A stretch of DNA of 64,000 nt from Paracoccus sp. N5 (lineage in GTDB: Bacteria > Pseudomonadota > Alphaproteobacteria > Rhodobacterales > Rhodobacteraceae). Both the position numbers and the translations under genes were made by a program. This document shows positions 51,855 through 60,340 of the stretch, piece after piece. The notes under the pieces are model-generated. The model was not told where the DNA came from. It saw nothing but the letters and a program-made list of their open reading frames with translations, and searched no databases. The DNA is taken from the NCBI RefSeq assembly GCF_000371965.1, contig NZ_AQUO01000001.1, positions 1-64,000 on the forward strand, in the 5' to 3' direction. Within the stretch, counting starts at the first letter, position 1. Every line of letters begins with the position of its first letter.

Positions 51855-52955
51855 ATGAGCGTCAACACATTCGGCCGCGTCTTCACCTTCACCACCTGGG
51901 GCGAAAGCCACGGTCCGGCGCTTGGCGCCACCGTGGACGGCTGCCCGCCCGGCGTCGCGCTGGACGAGGCCTGGATCCAGCAATTCCTGGACCGCCGCCG
52001 GCCCGGCACGTCCAAATTCACCACGCAGCGGCAAGAGCCGGACCAGGTCCGCATCCTTTCGGGCGTGTTCGAGGGACGGACCACCGGCACGCCGATTCAG
52101 CTGATGATCGAGAACACCGACCAGCGCAGCAAGGATTACGGCGACATCGCCCAGGCCTTCCGTCCCGGCCATGCCGATATCGCCTATCACCTGAAATACG
52201 GCATCCGCGACTATCGCGGCGGCGGGCGGTCCAGCGCGCGCGAGACGGCGGCGCGGGTCGCGGCCGGGGGCGTCGCCCAGGCGGTGCTGCGCGACCTGGT
52301 GCCGGGGCTGAAGATCACCGGCTACATGGTGCAGATGGGCACGCTGCACCTGGACCGGGCGAATTTCGACGCGGCAGAGATCGGCAGGAACCCGTTCTTT
52401 CTGCCCGATGCCTCGGCGGTGCCGGCCTGGGAGGATTACCTGAACGGCATCCGCAAAGCCCAGGACAGCGTCGGCGCCGCGCTCGAGGTGCTGATCCAGG
52501 GCTGCCCGCCGGGCCTGGGCGCGCCGGTCTATGCCAAGCTCGACACCGACCTGGCGGCGGCGATGATGTCGATCAACGCGGTGAAGGCCGTCGAGATCGG
52601 CGAGGGCATGGCGGCGGCGGCCCTGACCGGCACCGAGAATGCCGACGAGATCCGCATGGGCAACGAGGGCCCGCGCTATCTCTCGAACCACGCCGGCGGC
52701 ATCTTGGGCGGCATCTCGACCGGGCAGGATATCGTGGTCCGTTTCGCGGTGAAGCCCACGAGCTCGATCCTGACCCCGCGCCGGACCATCAACCAGAAGG
52801 GCGAGGAGATCGAGCTGATCACCAAGGGCCGGCACGACCCCTGCGTCGGCATCCGTGCCGTGCCCATCGCCGAGGCCATGGCGGCCTGCGTGATCCTGGA
52901 CCATCTGCTTCTGGACCGGGCCCAGACCGGCGGCCAACGCGGCCGCATCGGCTAA
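51855..52955 (+). CDS. aroC: Chorismate synthase
   Basis: Enzyme of 366 residues converting EPSP to chorismate with reduced FMN. Marks: GRVFTFTTWGESHGPALG near the N-terminus, RPGHADIAYHLKYGIRDYRGGGRSSARETAARVAAG (FMN and substrate-binding block) and GRHDPCVGIRAVPIAEAMAA. The start MSVNTFGRVF at 51855 is preferred over an earlier in-frame codon because it fits the conserved N-terminus and lies inside GGGTCCGGGAACC. It is followed by a GAGGGGAAC hairpin (52981-53001). Confidence 0.97.
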   Translation: MSVNTFGRVFTFTTWGESHGPALGATVDGCPPGVALDEAWIQQFLDRRRPGTSKFTTQRQEPDQVRILSGVFEGRTTGTPIQLMIENTDQRSKDYGDIAQAFRPGHADIAYHLKYGIRDYRGGGRSSARETAARVAAGGVAQAVLRDLVPGLKITGYMVQMGTLHLDRANFDAAEIGRNPFFLPDASAVPAWEDYLNGIRKAQDSVGAALEVLIQGCPPGLGAPVYAKLDTDLAAAMMSINAVKAVEIGEGMAAAALTGTENADEIRMGNEGPRYLSNHAGGILGGISTGQDIVVRFAVKPTSSILTPRRTINQKGEEIELITKGRHDPCVGIRAVPIAEAMAACVILDHLLLDRAQTGGQRGRIG

Positions 52956-52980
52956 GCGCGCGATTCGGCAGCGCGCAAGG

Positions 52981-53001
52981 GAGGGGAACGCCGTTCCCCT
53001 C
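52981..53001. terminator. Hairpin after aroC
   Basis: GAGGGGAAC-GCC-GTTCCCCTC, a perfect 9-bp stem 25 bp after the aroC stop; TTG follows. It probably ends the aroC transcript, with a full dispersed repeat just downstream. Confidence 0.65.
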
Positions 53002-53032
53002 TTGCCCCGCTTCGCGGGCCAATTCACCCCAT

Positions 53033-53100
53033 GGGGTATTTTCGCAACAAAGAAGGCCCGGGCGTGGCGGCTCGGGCCTTCTTTGTTTTTCAAATACCCC
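53033..53100. repeat. Dispersed GGGTATTT repeat, full inverted pair
   Basis: GGGGTATTTTCGCAACAAAG then AAGGCCC, and after a short spacer GGGCCTTCTTTGTTTTTCAA then ATACCCC. The arms pair over about 27 bp with few mismatches and form a very stable hairpin just upstream of the PHO box of pstS. Confidence 0.8.
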
Positions 53101-53114
53101 TGCGGCGGTGATGT

Positions 53115-53154
53115 TGTCGCAAGATTGTCACAATGTTTTCGCATAACCGTCGCA
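53115..53154 (+). promoter_or_regulatory. PHO box: four 11-bp repeats ahead of pstS
   Basis: Four 7-bp units at an exact 11-bp period: TGTCGCA (53115), TGTCACA (53126), TTTCGCA (53137) and CGTCGCA (53148), the pattern bound by PhoB dimers (consensus near TGTCAT-N4). The last unit ends 58 bp before the pstS start. PhoB, encoded at the end of the same cluster, would activate it when phosphate is low. Confidence 0.85.
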
Positions 53155-53212
53155 TCACCGGCCTAGACAGCGCGCAGGCCAAGACGGCCCGATGAACTTC
53201 AGGAGTGATCCG

Positions 53213-54241
53213 ATGAAATCCGCCCAACTCACCGTTTCGGCCCTGGCCGTGATCGCCGCCACCGCCTCGGTCGCCTCGGCCCGCGACCAGATCCAGGTCG
53301 CCGGCTCGTCCACGGTGCTGCCCTATTCGACCATCGTCGCCGAAGCCTTCGGCGAGAATACCGACTTCCCGACCCCGGTGGTGGAATCGGGCGGTTCCTC
53401 GGCCGGTCTGAAGAAATTCTGCGAGGGCGTGGGCGAGAACACCATCGACATCGCCAACTCCTCGCGCCCGATCAAGGACAGCGAGAGGGAGGCCTGCAAG
53501 GCCGCCGGCGTGACCGACATCATGGAAGTCCGCATCGGCTATGACGGCATCGTCTTTGCCAGCGACATTGCCGGCAACGACTTCCAGTTCACCGCCGCCG
53601 ACTGGTTCAACGCCCTGGCCGCCGAGGTGGTCAAGGACGGCAAGGTGGTCGCGAACCCCTATACCAAGTGGAGCGAGATCCGCGCCGACCTGCCCGAGCA
53701 GGAGATCCTGGCCTTCGTGCCCGGCACCAAGCACGGCACCCGCGAGGTCTTCGAGGAGAAGGTGATCGCGGCCGGCTGCAAGGAATCCGGCGCCGCCGAG
53801 GTCTTTGCCAAGGAAAAGGGCGAGGAGGACGGCGAATCGGCCTGCATGGCGCTGCGCACCGACGGCAAGTCCGTGGACATCGACGGCGACTATACCGAGA
53901 CCCTGGCCCGCATCCAGTCGGCCAAGAACGGCATCGGCGTCTTCGGCCTGTCCTTCTATGAAAACAACACCGACAAGCTGAAGGTCGCGACCATCGCCGG
54001 CATCACCCCCTCGACCGAGACCATCGCCAAGGGCGAATACCCGGTGTCGCGCCCGCTGTTTTTCTATGTCAAGAAGCAGCACATCGGCGAGATCCAGGGC
54101 CTGAAGGAATTCGCCGAATTCTTCGTCTCGGACGAGATCGCCGGACCCGAGGGGCCGCTGGCCGCCTATGGCCTGGTCGCCGATCCGGAACTGGCCACGG
54201 TGCAGAAGGCCGTCGCCGATGAAGTGACTATGGCCGAATAA
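53213..54241 (+). CDS. pstS: Phosphate-binding periplasmic protein PstS
   Basis: High-affinity phosphate receptor of 342 residues. Signal peptide 1-23 (SVASA then RDQIQV), then phosphate-site blocks AGSSTVLPYS, VESGGSSAGLKKFCEG and DIANSSRPIK, and later GTKHGTREVFEEK. It delivers phosphate to PstCAB. CAGGAGTGATC precedes the ATG at 53213. It is first in the pstS-C-A-B-phoU-phoB cluster, behind the PHO box. A terminator-like hairpin separates it from pstC, which would leave PstS in excess over the permease. Confidence 0.96.
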   Translation: MKSAQLTVSALAVIAATASVASARDQIQVAGSSTVLPYSTIVAEAFGENTDFPTPVVESGGSSAGLKKFCEGVGENTIDIANSSRPIKDSEREACKAAGVTDIMEVRIGYDGIVFASDIAGNDFQFTAADWFNALAAEVVKDGKVVANPYTKWSEIRADLPEQEILAFVPGTKHGTREVFEEKVIAAGCKESGAAEVFAKEKGEEDGESACMALRTDGKSVDIDGDYTETLARIQSAKNGIGVFGLSFYENNTDKLKVATIAGITPSTETIAKGEYPVSRPLFFYVKKQHIGEIQGLKEFAEFFVSDEIAGPEGPLAAYGLVADPELATVQKAVADEVTMAE

Positions 54242-54247
54242 GGTGGC

Positions 54248-54277
54248 GGGCGCGGGGCAGGGATCCCGCGCCCTTTT
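54248..54277 (+). terminator. Intrinsic terminator after pstS
   Basis: Perfect 9-bp stem GGGCGCGGG with CCCGCGCCC, 8-nt loop, then TTTT (54274-54277). It begins 7 bp after the pstS stop and 36 bp before the pstC start, so only part of transcription should reach pstCAB. Confidence 0.8.
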
Positions 54278-54312
54278 CCGTTTCCAGACACTTTCCCAGC
54301 CACGAGGGCCTC

Positions 54313-55503
54313 ATGCCTGTCTCCTGGACCCTGCTGATCGTGCTTGCGCTGGCACTGGCGGGCTATCTTGCCACCCGGGCGCGGGCCGTCGCCCTGACCG
54401 GCGGCGATACCCGCAAGCTGCATTCGCGGCCCAGCTACCACGGCTGGAACGCGGCGCTGCTGACCGCGCTGCCCGCGCTGTTCCTGATCGCCATCTGGCG
54501 CTTCGTCCAGCCGGCGGCGAATACCACCCTGGTCGCCGTGGCCGGGCTGGCGCTGGCCGCGCTGGGACTGGTCCTTGCGTTGACCCGCACCGGGCCCGCG
54601 TTCCGCGCCCGCAATGCCGTCGAAAGCATGGTCAAGGGCCTGTTGATCCTGTGCTCCAGCATCGCCATCCTGACCACCGCCGGCATCGTCTTCTCGATGC
54701 TGTTCGAGACCGGGAACTTCTTCCAGCAATATCCCTGGCAGGACTTCTTCTTCGGCACCACCTGGTCGCCAAGATTTGGCGGCGGCTCGCAGCTGGGGAT
54801 CCTGCCGCTGGTCTGGGGCACGATGTATATCTCGCTGATCGCGCTGGCGGTCTCGGTGCCGATCGGGCTGTTCGCGGCAATCTATATGTCGGAATACGCC
54901 TCGCCCCGGCTGCGCAGCATCGCCAAGCCCGCGATCGAGGTGCTGGCCGGCATCCCGACCATCGTCTACGGGCTTTTCGCGCTGATCACCGTCGGGCCGA
55001 TGCTGCGCGACTGGTTCGCCCAGCCGCTGGGGCTTGGCGCCTCGGGGTCGTCGGTGATGACGGCGGGGCTGGTCATGGGCATCATGCTGATCCCCTTCGT
55101 CAGCTCGCTGTCGGACGACATCATCAATGCCGTGCCGCAGAGCCTGCGCGACGGCGCGCTGGGGCTGGGCTCGACCCATTCCGAGACCATCAAGAAGGTG
55201 GTGCTGCCCGCCGCTCTGCCGGGCATCGTCGGCGCCATCCTGCTGGCCGCGTCCCGCGCCATCGGCGAGACCATGATCGTCGTCATGGGCGCCGGCGCGG
55301 CCGCGCAGATGAGCGTGAACCCCTTCGAGGCCATGACCACGATCACCGTCAAGATCGTCAGCCAGCTGACCGGAGACACCGATTTCGCCGCGCCCGAGAC
55401 GCTGGTCGCCTTTGCCCTGGGCCTGACGCTGTTCGTCGTCACGCTGATGCTGAACATCATCGCCCTTTACGTCGTGCGCAAATACCGGGAGCAGTACGAA
55501 TGA
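54313..55503 (+). CDS. pstC: Phosphate ABC transporter permease PstC
   Basis: Inner-membrane protein of 396 residues, longer than the E. coli form because of an extra N-terminal part with about three hydrophobic segments (1-100). The permease domain has about six further segments with the EAA-like loop DGALGLGSTHSETIKKVVLPAALPGIVGA. It pairs with PstA and docks PstB. Its stop overlaps the pstA start by ATGA. Confidence 0.94.
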   Translation: MPVSWTLLIVLALALAGYLATRARAVALTGGDTRKLHSRPSYHGWNAALLTALPALFLIAIWRFVQPAANTTLVAVAGLALAALGLVLALTRTGPAFRARNAVESMVKGLLILCSSIAILTTAGIVFSMLFETGNFFQQYPWQDFFFGTTWSPRFGGGSQLGILPLVWGTMYISLIALAVSVPIGLFAAIYMSEYASPRLRSIAKPAIEVLAGIPTIVYGLFALITVGPMLRDWFAQPLGLGASGSSVMTAGLVMGIMLIPFVSSLSDDIINAVPQSLRDGALGLGSTHSETIKKVVLPAALPGIVGAILLAASRAIGETMIVVMGAGAAAQMSVNPFEAMTTITVKIVSQLTGDTDFAAPETLVAFALGLTLFVVTLMLNIIALYVVRKYREQYE

Positions 55504-56840
55504 GCGACGCCACCTTTTCCGGCGGGCAGAAGGCCTCGCTGCTGGTCGCCGACCCGCATACCCGCAAGCGCAATGCCGCCGAATCCCGCTTTCGCGGCTA
55601 TGGGCTGGCAGCGATCATCGTCTCGATGGTCATGCTGGTGGTGCTGTTGTTCACCATCCTGACCGGCGGCATCGGCGCCTTTCGCCAGACCTATCTGGAA
55701 ATCCCGGTGACGCTGGATGCGGCGCAGCTCGACAAGTCCGGCACCCGCGATCCCGAGCAGATCAAGAAGGTGCTGACCCTGACCTATGGCAAGCTGTTGC
55801 AGCAGGCGCTGGACAAGGCCATTGCCGACAAGGGCATCCAGGTCGCCGACCTGTCCGACAAGGACCGCGCCGGGCTGATCTCCAAGGAGGCCTCGGCCCA
55901 GCTGCGCAACCGCGTGCTGGCCGACCCCGAACTGATCGGCCAGACCGTCGAGGCCCGCGTGCTGGTGAACGGCCGCGTGGACGGCTATTACAAGGGCCGC
56001 GTCAGCATGGAGAGCGCGGCGCGCGACGGCAATACCTCACCGGCGCAGCTGCAACTGGCGGACGCGCTGAAGGCGCAGGGCATGCTGGCGACCACTTGGA
56101 ACTGGTCCTTCCTGACCATGCCCGACAGCTCGGACCAGCGCCCGGAATCGGCGGGCGTCGGCATCGCCATCCTCGGCTCGCTCTACATGATGCTGGTGGT
56201 GCTGGTGCTCTCGGTGCCGATCGGGGTCGCGGCCTCGATCTATCTGGAAGAATTCGCGCCCAAGAACCGCTGGACCGACATCATCGAGGTCAATATCTCG
56301 AACCTCGCCGCGGTGCCGTCCATCGTCTTCGGCATCCTCGGCCTGGCCGCCTTCATCAACTTCGCCGGCCTGCCGCAATCGGCGCCCATCGTCGGCGGGT
56401 TGGTGCTGACGCTGATGACGCTGCCCACCATCATCATCGCCACCCGCGCGGCGCTGAAGGCGGTGCCGCCCTCGATCCGCGACGCGGCGCTGGGGGTGGG
56501 GGCGTCCAGGATGCAGTCGGTGTTCCACCACGTCCTGCCGCTGGCGCTGCCGGGCATCCTGACCGGCACCATCATCGGCCTGGCGCAAGCCCTGGGCGAG
56601 ACCGCGCCGCTGCTGCTGATCGGCATGGTGGCCTTCGTCAAGAACTTCCCCGCCGCGCCGCCGGACGGGCTGTTCGACCCCGCCTCGGCCCTGCCGGTGC
56701 AGGTCTTCAACTGGACCCAGCGCGCGGACCCCGCCTTCATGGAACGGGCCTCGGGGGCGATCATCGTCCTGCTGGTGTTCCTGCTCTGCATGAACCTTCT
56801 TGCCATCTTCCTGCGTCGCAAGTTCGAGCGTCGGTGGTAA
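55500..56840 (+). CDS. pstA: Phosphate ABC transporter permease PstA
   Basis: Protein of 446 residues: an N-terminal DUF3333-type domain (about 1-230) with one hydrophobic segment (IIVSMVMLVVLLFTILTGGIGAF) and a long periplasmic part (LDAAQLDKSGTRDPEQIKK), then a permease domain with about six segments and the EAA loop DAALGVGASRMQSVFHHVLPLALPGILTGT. The extended form is typical of alphaproteobacteria. It ends 20 bp before pstB. Confidence 0.94.
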   Translation: MSDATFSGGQKASLLVADPHTRKRNAAESRFRGYGLAAIIVSMVMLVVLLFTILTGGIGAFRQTYLEIPVTLDAAQLDKSGTRDPEQIKKVLTLTYGKLLQQALDKAIADKGIQVADLSDKDRAGLISKEASAQLRNRVLADPELIGQTVEARVLVNGRVDGYYKGRVSMESAARDGNTSPAQLQLADALKAQGMLATTWNWSFLTMPDSSDQRPESAGVGIAILGSLYMMLVVLVLSVPIGVAASIYLEEFAPKNRWTDIIEVNISNLAAVPSIVFGILGLAAFINFAGLPQSAPIVGGLVLTLMTLPTIIIATRAALKAVPPSIRDAALGVGASRMQSVFHHVLPLALPGILTGTIIGLAQALGETAPLLLIGMVAFVKNFPAAPPDGLFDPASALPVQVFNWTQRADPAFMERASGAIIVLLVFLLCMNLLAIFLRRKFERRW

Positions 56841-56860
56841 ACCCGGGACGGAGAACCGAT

Positions 56861-57658
56861 ATGAACGACATGAGAACCCTGGAGCGTGCCGTGGAGCAGA
56901 CGGAAAACAAGATCTCGGCACGGAATGTGCAGGTCTGGTACGGCGACAAGCACGCCATCAAGGACGTGAACGTCGACATCCTCGACAAGACCGTGACCGC
57001 CTTCATCGGTCCGTCGGGCTGCGGCAAGTCCACCTTTCTGCGCTGCCTGAACCGGATGAACGACACCATCGACATCAGCCGGGTCGAGGGCAAGATCATG
57101 CTGGACGGCGAGGACATCTATGACCGCCGCGTCGATCCGGTGCAGCTGCGCGCCCGCGTCGGCATGGTGTTCCAGAAGCCGAACCCGTTTCCGAAGTCGA
57201 TCTTCGACAACGTGGCCTATGGCCCGCGCATCCACGGCCTTGCGCGCAACCGCGCCGAGCTGGACGAGATCGTGGAACGCTCGCTGCGGGGCGCGGCGCT
57301 GTGGAACGAGGTCAAGGACCGTCTGCAGGATCCCGGCACCGGCCTGTCCGGCGGTCAGCAGCAGCGGCTTTGCATCGCCCGCGCCGTCGCGACCCAGCCC
57401 GAGGTGCTGCTGATGGACGAGCCCTGTTCGGCGCTGGACCCCATCGCCACCGGCCAGGTCGAGGAGCTGATCGACCAGCTGCGCGCCGAATTCTCGGTGG
57501 TGATCGTGACCCACTCGATGCAGCAGGCGGCGCGGGTCAGCCAGAAGACCGCCTTCTTCCACCTGGGCAACCTGGTGGAATATGGCAGCACGGACGACAT
57601 CTTCACCAATCCGCGCGACCCGCGCACCGAAAGCTATATCTCGGGCCGCATCGGCTAG
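56861..57658 (+). CDS. pstB: Phosphate ABC transporter ATPase PstB
   Basis: ATPase of 265 residues powering PstCA. Walker A GPSGCGKST, Q-loop VFQKPNPFPKSI, signature LSGGQQQRL, Walker B VLLMDEPCSALDP and H-loop VTHSMQQA. The short N-terminal extension MNDMRTLERAVEQTENK is common in this group. ACGGAGAA lies ahead of the ATG. phoU follows after 18 bp. Confidence 0.97.
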   Translation: MNDMRTLERAVEQTENKISARNVQVWYGDKHAIKDVNVDILDKTVTAFIGPSGCGKSTFLRCLNRMNDTIDISRVEGKIMLDGEDIYDRRVDPVQLRARVGMVFQKPNPFPKSIFDNVAYGPRIHGLARNRAELDEIVERSLRGAALWNEVKDRLQDPGTGLSGGQQQRLCIARAVATQPEVLLMDEPCSALDPIATGQVEELIDQLRAEFSVVIVTHSMQQAARVSQKTAFFHLGNLVEYGSTDDIFTNPRDPRTESYISGRIG

Positions 57659-57676
57659 GCCGGAAAGGGATCTGAC

Positions 57677-58387
57677 ATGAACAACGAACGCCATATCCTC
57701 TCGGCCTTCGACCGCGACCTGGAGACCGTGCAGGCGCTGGTCGTCAAGATGGGCGGCATGGTCGAAAGCGCCATCCACGACGCCGCCACCGCGCTGGAAA
57801 GCCGCGACGAGGAGAAATCCGAAGAGGTCCGCCGCCGCGACAAGGCCATCGACGCGCTGGAGATGCAGATCAATGAAGAGGCGGCGCGGCTGATCGCGCT
57901 GCGCGCCCCCCGCGCCACCGACCTGCGCATGGTGCTGTCGGTGATCAAGATCTCGCATATCCTGGAGCGCGTCGGCGACTATGCCAAGAACATCGCCAAG
58001 CGCAGCCACGTCCTGGCCGAGATGCCCGCCATCGAAGGCGCCGGCATGGCGCTGCGCCGCATGTCGGCCACGGTCGAGGCGATGATGAAGGACGCGCTGG
58101 ACAGCTATATCCAGCGCGACGCCGCCCTGGCCGAGGACGTGCGCAAGCGCGACCTGGAAGTCGACCAGATGTATAACGCGCTGTTCCGCGAGTTCCTGAC
58201 CTATATGATGGAGGATCCGCGCAACATCACCGCCTGCATGCACCTGCATTTCATCGCCAAGAACATCGAGCGCATGGGTGACCATGCCACCGGCATCGCC
58301 GAGCAGGTGATCTATATCGCCACCGGCGAGCTGCCCGAGGACGCGCGCCCCAAAGGCGAAAGCGTGCCGCGGCTGGAAGGGGCGTGA
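57677..58387 (+). CDS. phoU: Phosphate signalling regulator PhoU
   Basis: Peripheral membrane protein of 236 residues made of two three-helix PhoU repeats, with metal-binding E/D-x-x-x-D motifs such as SEEVRRRDKAIDALE and EDVRKRDLEVDQM. It damps phosphate uptake through PstSCAB and keeps PhoR-PhoB off when phosphate is plentiful. phoB begins four bases after its stop. No phoR is found in the window. Confidence 0.95.
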   Translation: MNNERHILSAFDRDLETVQALVVKMGGMVESAIHDAATALESRDEEKSEEVRRRDKAIDALEMQINEEAARLIALRAPRATDLRMVLSVIKISHILERVGDYAKNIAKRSHVLAEMPAIEGAGMALRRMSATVEAMMKDALDSYIQRDAALAEDVRKRDLEVDQMYNALFREFLTYMMEDPRNITACMHLHFIAKNIERMGDHATGIAEQVIYIATGELPEDARPKGESVPRLEGA

Positions 58388-58390
58388 GCC

Positions 58391-59080
58391 ATGGCACAAT
58401 CGCAACCCTGCGTTCTGGTGGTCGAGGATGAGGGCGCGCAGCGCGAGGTGCTGAAATACAACCTCGAAGCCGAGGGCTTTGCCGTCGTCATGGCCGAGAA
58501 CGGCGACGAGGCCATGCTGCTGGTCGCCGAGGAACAGCCCGACCTGATCGTGCTCGACTGGATGCTGCCCAATGTCTCGGGCATCGAGGTCTGCCGCCGG
58601 GTCAAGGCCGACCCCTCGACGCGGGCCATCCCGATCATCATGCTCTCGGCCCGGTCCGAGGAGGTGGACCGGGTGCGCGGCCTGGAAACCGGCGCCGACG
58701 ACTATGTCGTGAAGCCCTATTCCGTGGTCGAGCTGATGGCGCGGCTGCGCACCCAGTTGCGCCGCACCCGCCCGGCCTCGATGGGCGAGCGGCTGAGCTT
58801 TGCCGACATCATCCTGGATTCATCCGAGCATCGGGTGTTCCGGGGCGGCCAGCCGCTGCACCTGGGTCCGACCGAGTTCCGCCTGCTGTCGACGCTGATG
58901 GAAAAGCCGGGCCGGGTCTGGACGCGCGAGCAATTGCTGGACCGGGTCTGGGGCCGCGACATCTATGTCGATACCCGCACCATCGACGTGCATGTCGGCC
59001 GGCTGCGCAAGGCGCTGATGGCGCATGGCGGCGACAATCCGGTGCGCACCGTGCGCGGCGCCGGCTATTCGCTGGGCTGA
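58391..59080 (+). CDS. phoB: Phosphate regulon response regulator PhoB
   Basis: OmpR-family regulator of 229 residues. Receiver domain: acidic pocket VVEDE (E12, D13), phosphoacceptor D56 in VLDWMLPNVSG, and K in VVKPYS. C-terminal winged helix: LHLGPTEFRLLSTLMEKPGRVWTREQLLDRVWG and TIDVHVGRLRKAL. It should bind the PHO box ahead of pstS, making the cluster self-controlled. A strong hairpin (59104-59130) ends the operon. Confidence 0.96.
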   Translation: MAQSQPCVLVVEDEGAQREVLKYNLEAEGFAVVMAENGDEAMLLVAEEQPDLIVLDWMLPNVSGIEVCRRVKADPSTRAIPIIMLSARSEEVDRVRGLETGADDYVVKPYSVVELMARLRTQLRRTRPASMGERLSFADIILDSSEHRVFRGGQPLHLGPTEFRLLSTLMEKPGRVWTREQLLDRVWGRDIYVDTRTIDVHVGRLRKALMAHGGDNPVRTVRGAGYSLG

Positions 59081-59103
59081 GGCCCAGGGCAGCGCGAACG
59101 CAG

Positions 59104-59130
59104 AAAGGGCCGGCGCGACGCCGGCCCTTT
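59104..59130. terminator. Terminator after phoB
   Basis: Perfect 12-bp stem AAAGGGCCGGCG-CGA-CGCCGGCCCTTT, 23 bp after the phoB stop and 19 bp before the end of the opposing Hint gene. The A-run and T-run at the stem ends make it suitable for both directions. Confidence 0.85.
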
Positions 59131-59149
59131 CGCATGTCGATGCGGCTGG

Positions 59150-60340
59150 TTACTGGACCAGCGGCTTGTGGTGCTGGGCGTGGCGCACCGCCAGCTTGCG
59201 GCCGGTGCGGCCCGAGGCCAGCAGCCGCGCGCCGGCGGGCTGCTCATCCTCGGCCCGCTCGCGCAGTTCCGGGAAGATCGCGAAGATTTCCTCGCGCGCG
59301 CTGGCGCCGACGGATTTCAGCGCCTCGGTGCCGGTATAGAGCGACTCGGTCTCGGCCCCTTCCGACAGCACGATCTCGTGGCGGTCGAACAGGATGTGGA
59401 AATATTCCACCGATTCCAGGTCATGGGCGACGTCGATCCCGTCGATCTGCAGCAGTTGCTTGGCGGCGACCAGAACCTCGGCGCAACCGAACATCTTCTG
59501 CGCGATCTTCGAACGCACCAAGATGCGGTGCTGCGGCGAGACGACCAGGTCGCGCTCGGGCAGACCCTGGCCCAGCGCGCCGGCCGAGATGCGGATCGGG
59601 CGCAGGTTCGGGTTGACCGCCAGCGACTTGGCGCACAGCACGCGCGAACCGATCCAGCGCACGTCCTGCGCGCCGTGGTCGCGGGTGATGACCTTCATGC
59701 CGGCGCGCAGGTCCTCGACCGCGACGGGGCCGTCCTCGGTCTGGATCAGCGTGCCGCGCGCGAAGCAGGGGAAGCAGTGCCGGTCGGTGAAGATGCCGTC
59801 GTGGCACAGATCGTAGCAATGCGGGTCGCGGGGGAACTCGACCGAGACGATCGGGCGGGTGGTCAGCGCCTGCACCTCGGCCTCGGAGGCGCCATGGGGC
59901 GGCGGCATCAGGAAGGTGTTGCCGCCGGTGTCCTGCATGATGCGGACCGGGATCGACAGCGTCTCGGTGCTGCCGTCGGGGTTCAGGAAGGTGACGGAGG
60001 TATTCTTGACGATGAAGGTCGAATCCACCTGATAGCTGTTCTCGTGGCCGTCGCCGTCGGCGTCGTGCCGGATGGTTTCCGAGAATTTGCCGAACAGCCC
60101 GTCATTGGTCTTGATGACGCCGTCGTGGTTGCGGTCATTGGCGCTGACCTCGACCAGTTGCTTCGACAGCGGGTCGCTGTCCGAGCCGTAGCTGGTGTTG
60201 CCCAGGACCTTGCTGGCCTTTTCCGCGCCGGGGAAGAGCTCGTTGGGATCCATGTCGGCCATCTTGCCGAGATAGATCATGTTTTCGCAGCCGGGGCCCG
60301 AGGGGCCGCAATGGTCGCCGCCGTGGTTGGTGGTCATCAT
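59150..60340 (-). CDS. Hint-domain protein with EF-hand-like loops
   Basis: Protein of 396 residues. Two calcium-loop-like stretches lie at 69-80 (DRNHDGVIKTND) and 93-104 (DADGDGHENSYQ). From C192 a Hint_2-type module starts (CFARGTLIQTEDGPVAVEDL), the Hedgehog/intein fold, with the second-block histidine H271 in VVSPQHRILVRS. There is no second splice junction, so it would cleave itself or be inactive rather than splice. No signal peptide is seen; such proteins in Rhodobacterales are usually secreted by type I systems. The start at 60340 (MMTTNHGGDH) is chosen for the AGGATG site; in-frame codons upstream give an implausible leader. Confidence 0.8.
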   Translation of the reverse strand: MMTTNHGGDHCGPSGPGCENMIYLGKMADMDPNELFPGAEKASKVLGNTSYGSDSDPLSKQLVEVSANDRNHDGVIKTNDGLFGKFSETIRHDADGDGHENSYQVDSTFIVKNTSVTFLNPDGSTETLSIPVRIMQDTGGNTFLMPPPHGASEAEVQALTTRPIVSVEFPRDPHCYDLCHDGIFTDRHCFPCFARGTLIQTEDGPVAVEDLRAGMKVITRDHGAQDVRWIGSRVLCAKSLAVNPNLRPIRISAGALGQGLPERDLVVSPQHRILVRSKIAQKMFGCAEVLVAAKQLLQIDGIDVAHDLESVEYFHILFDRHEIVLSEGAETESLYTGTEALKSVGASAREEIFAIFPELRERAEDEQPAGARLLASGRTGRKLAVRHAQHHKPLVQ

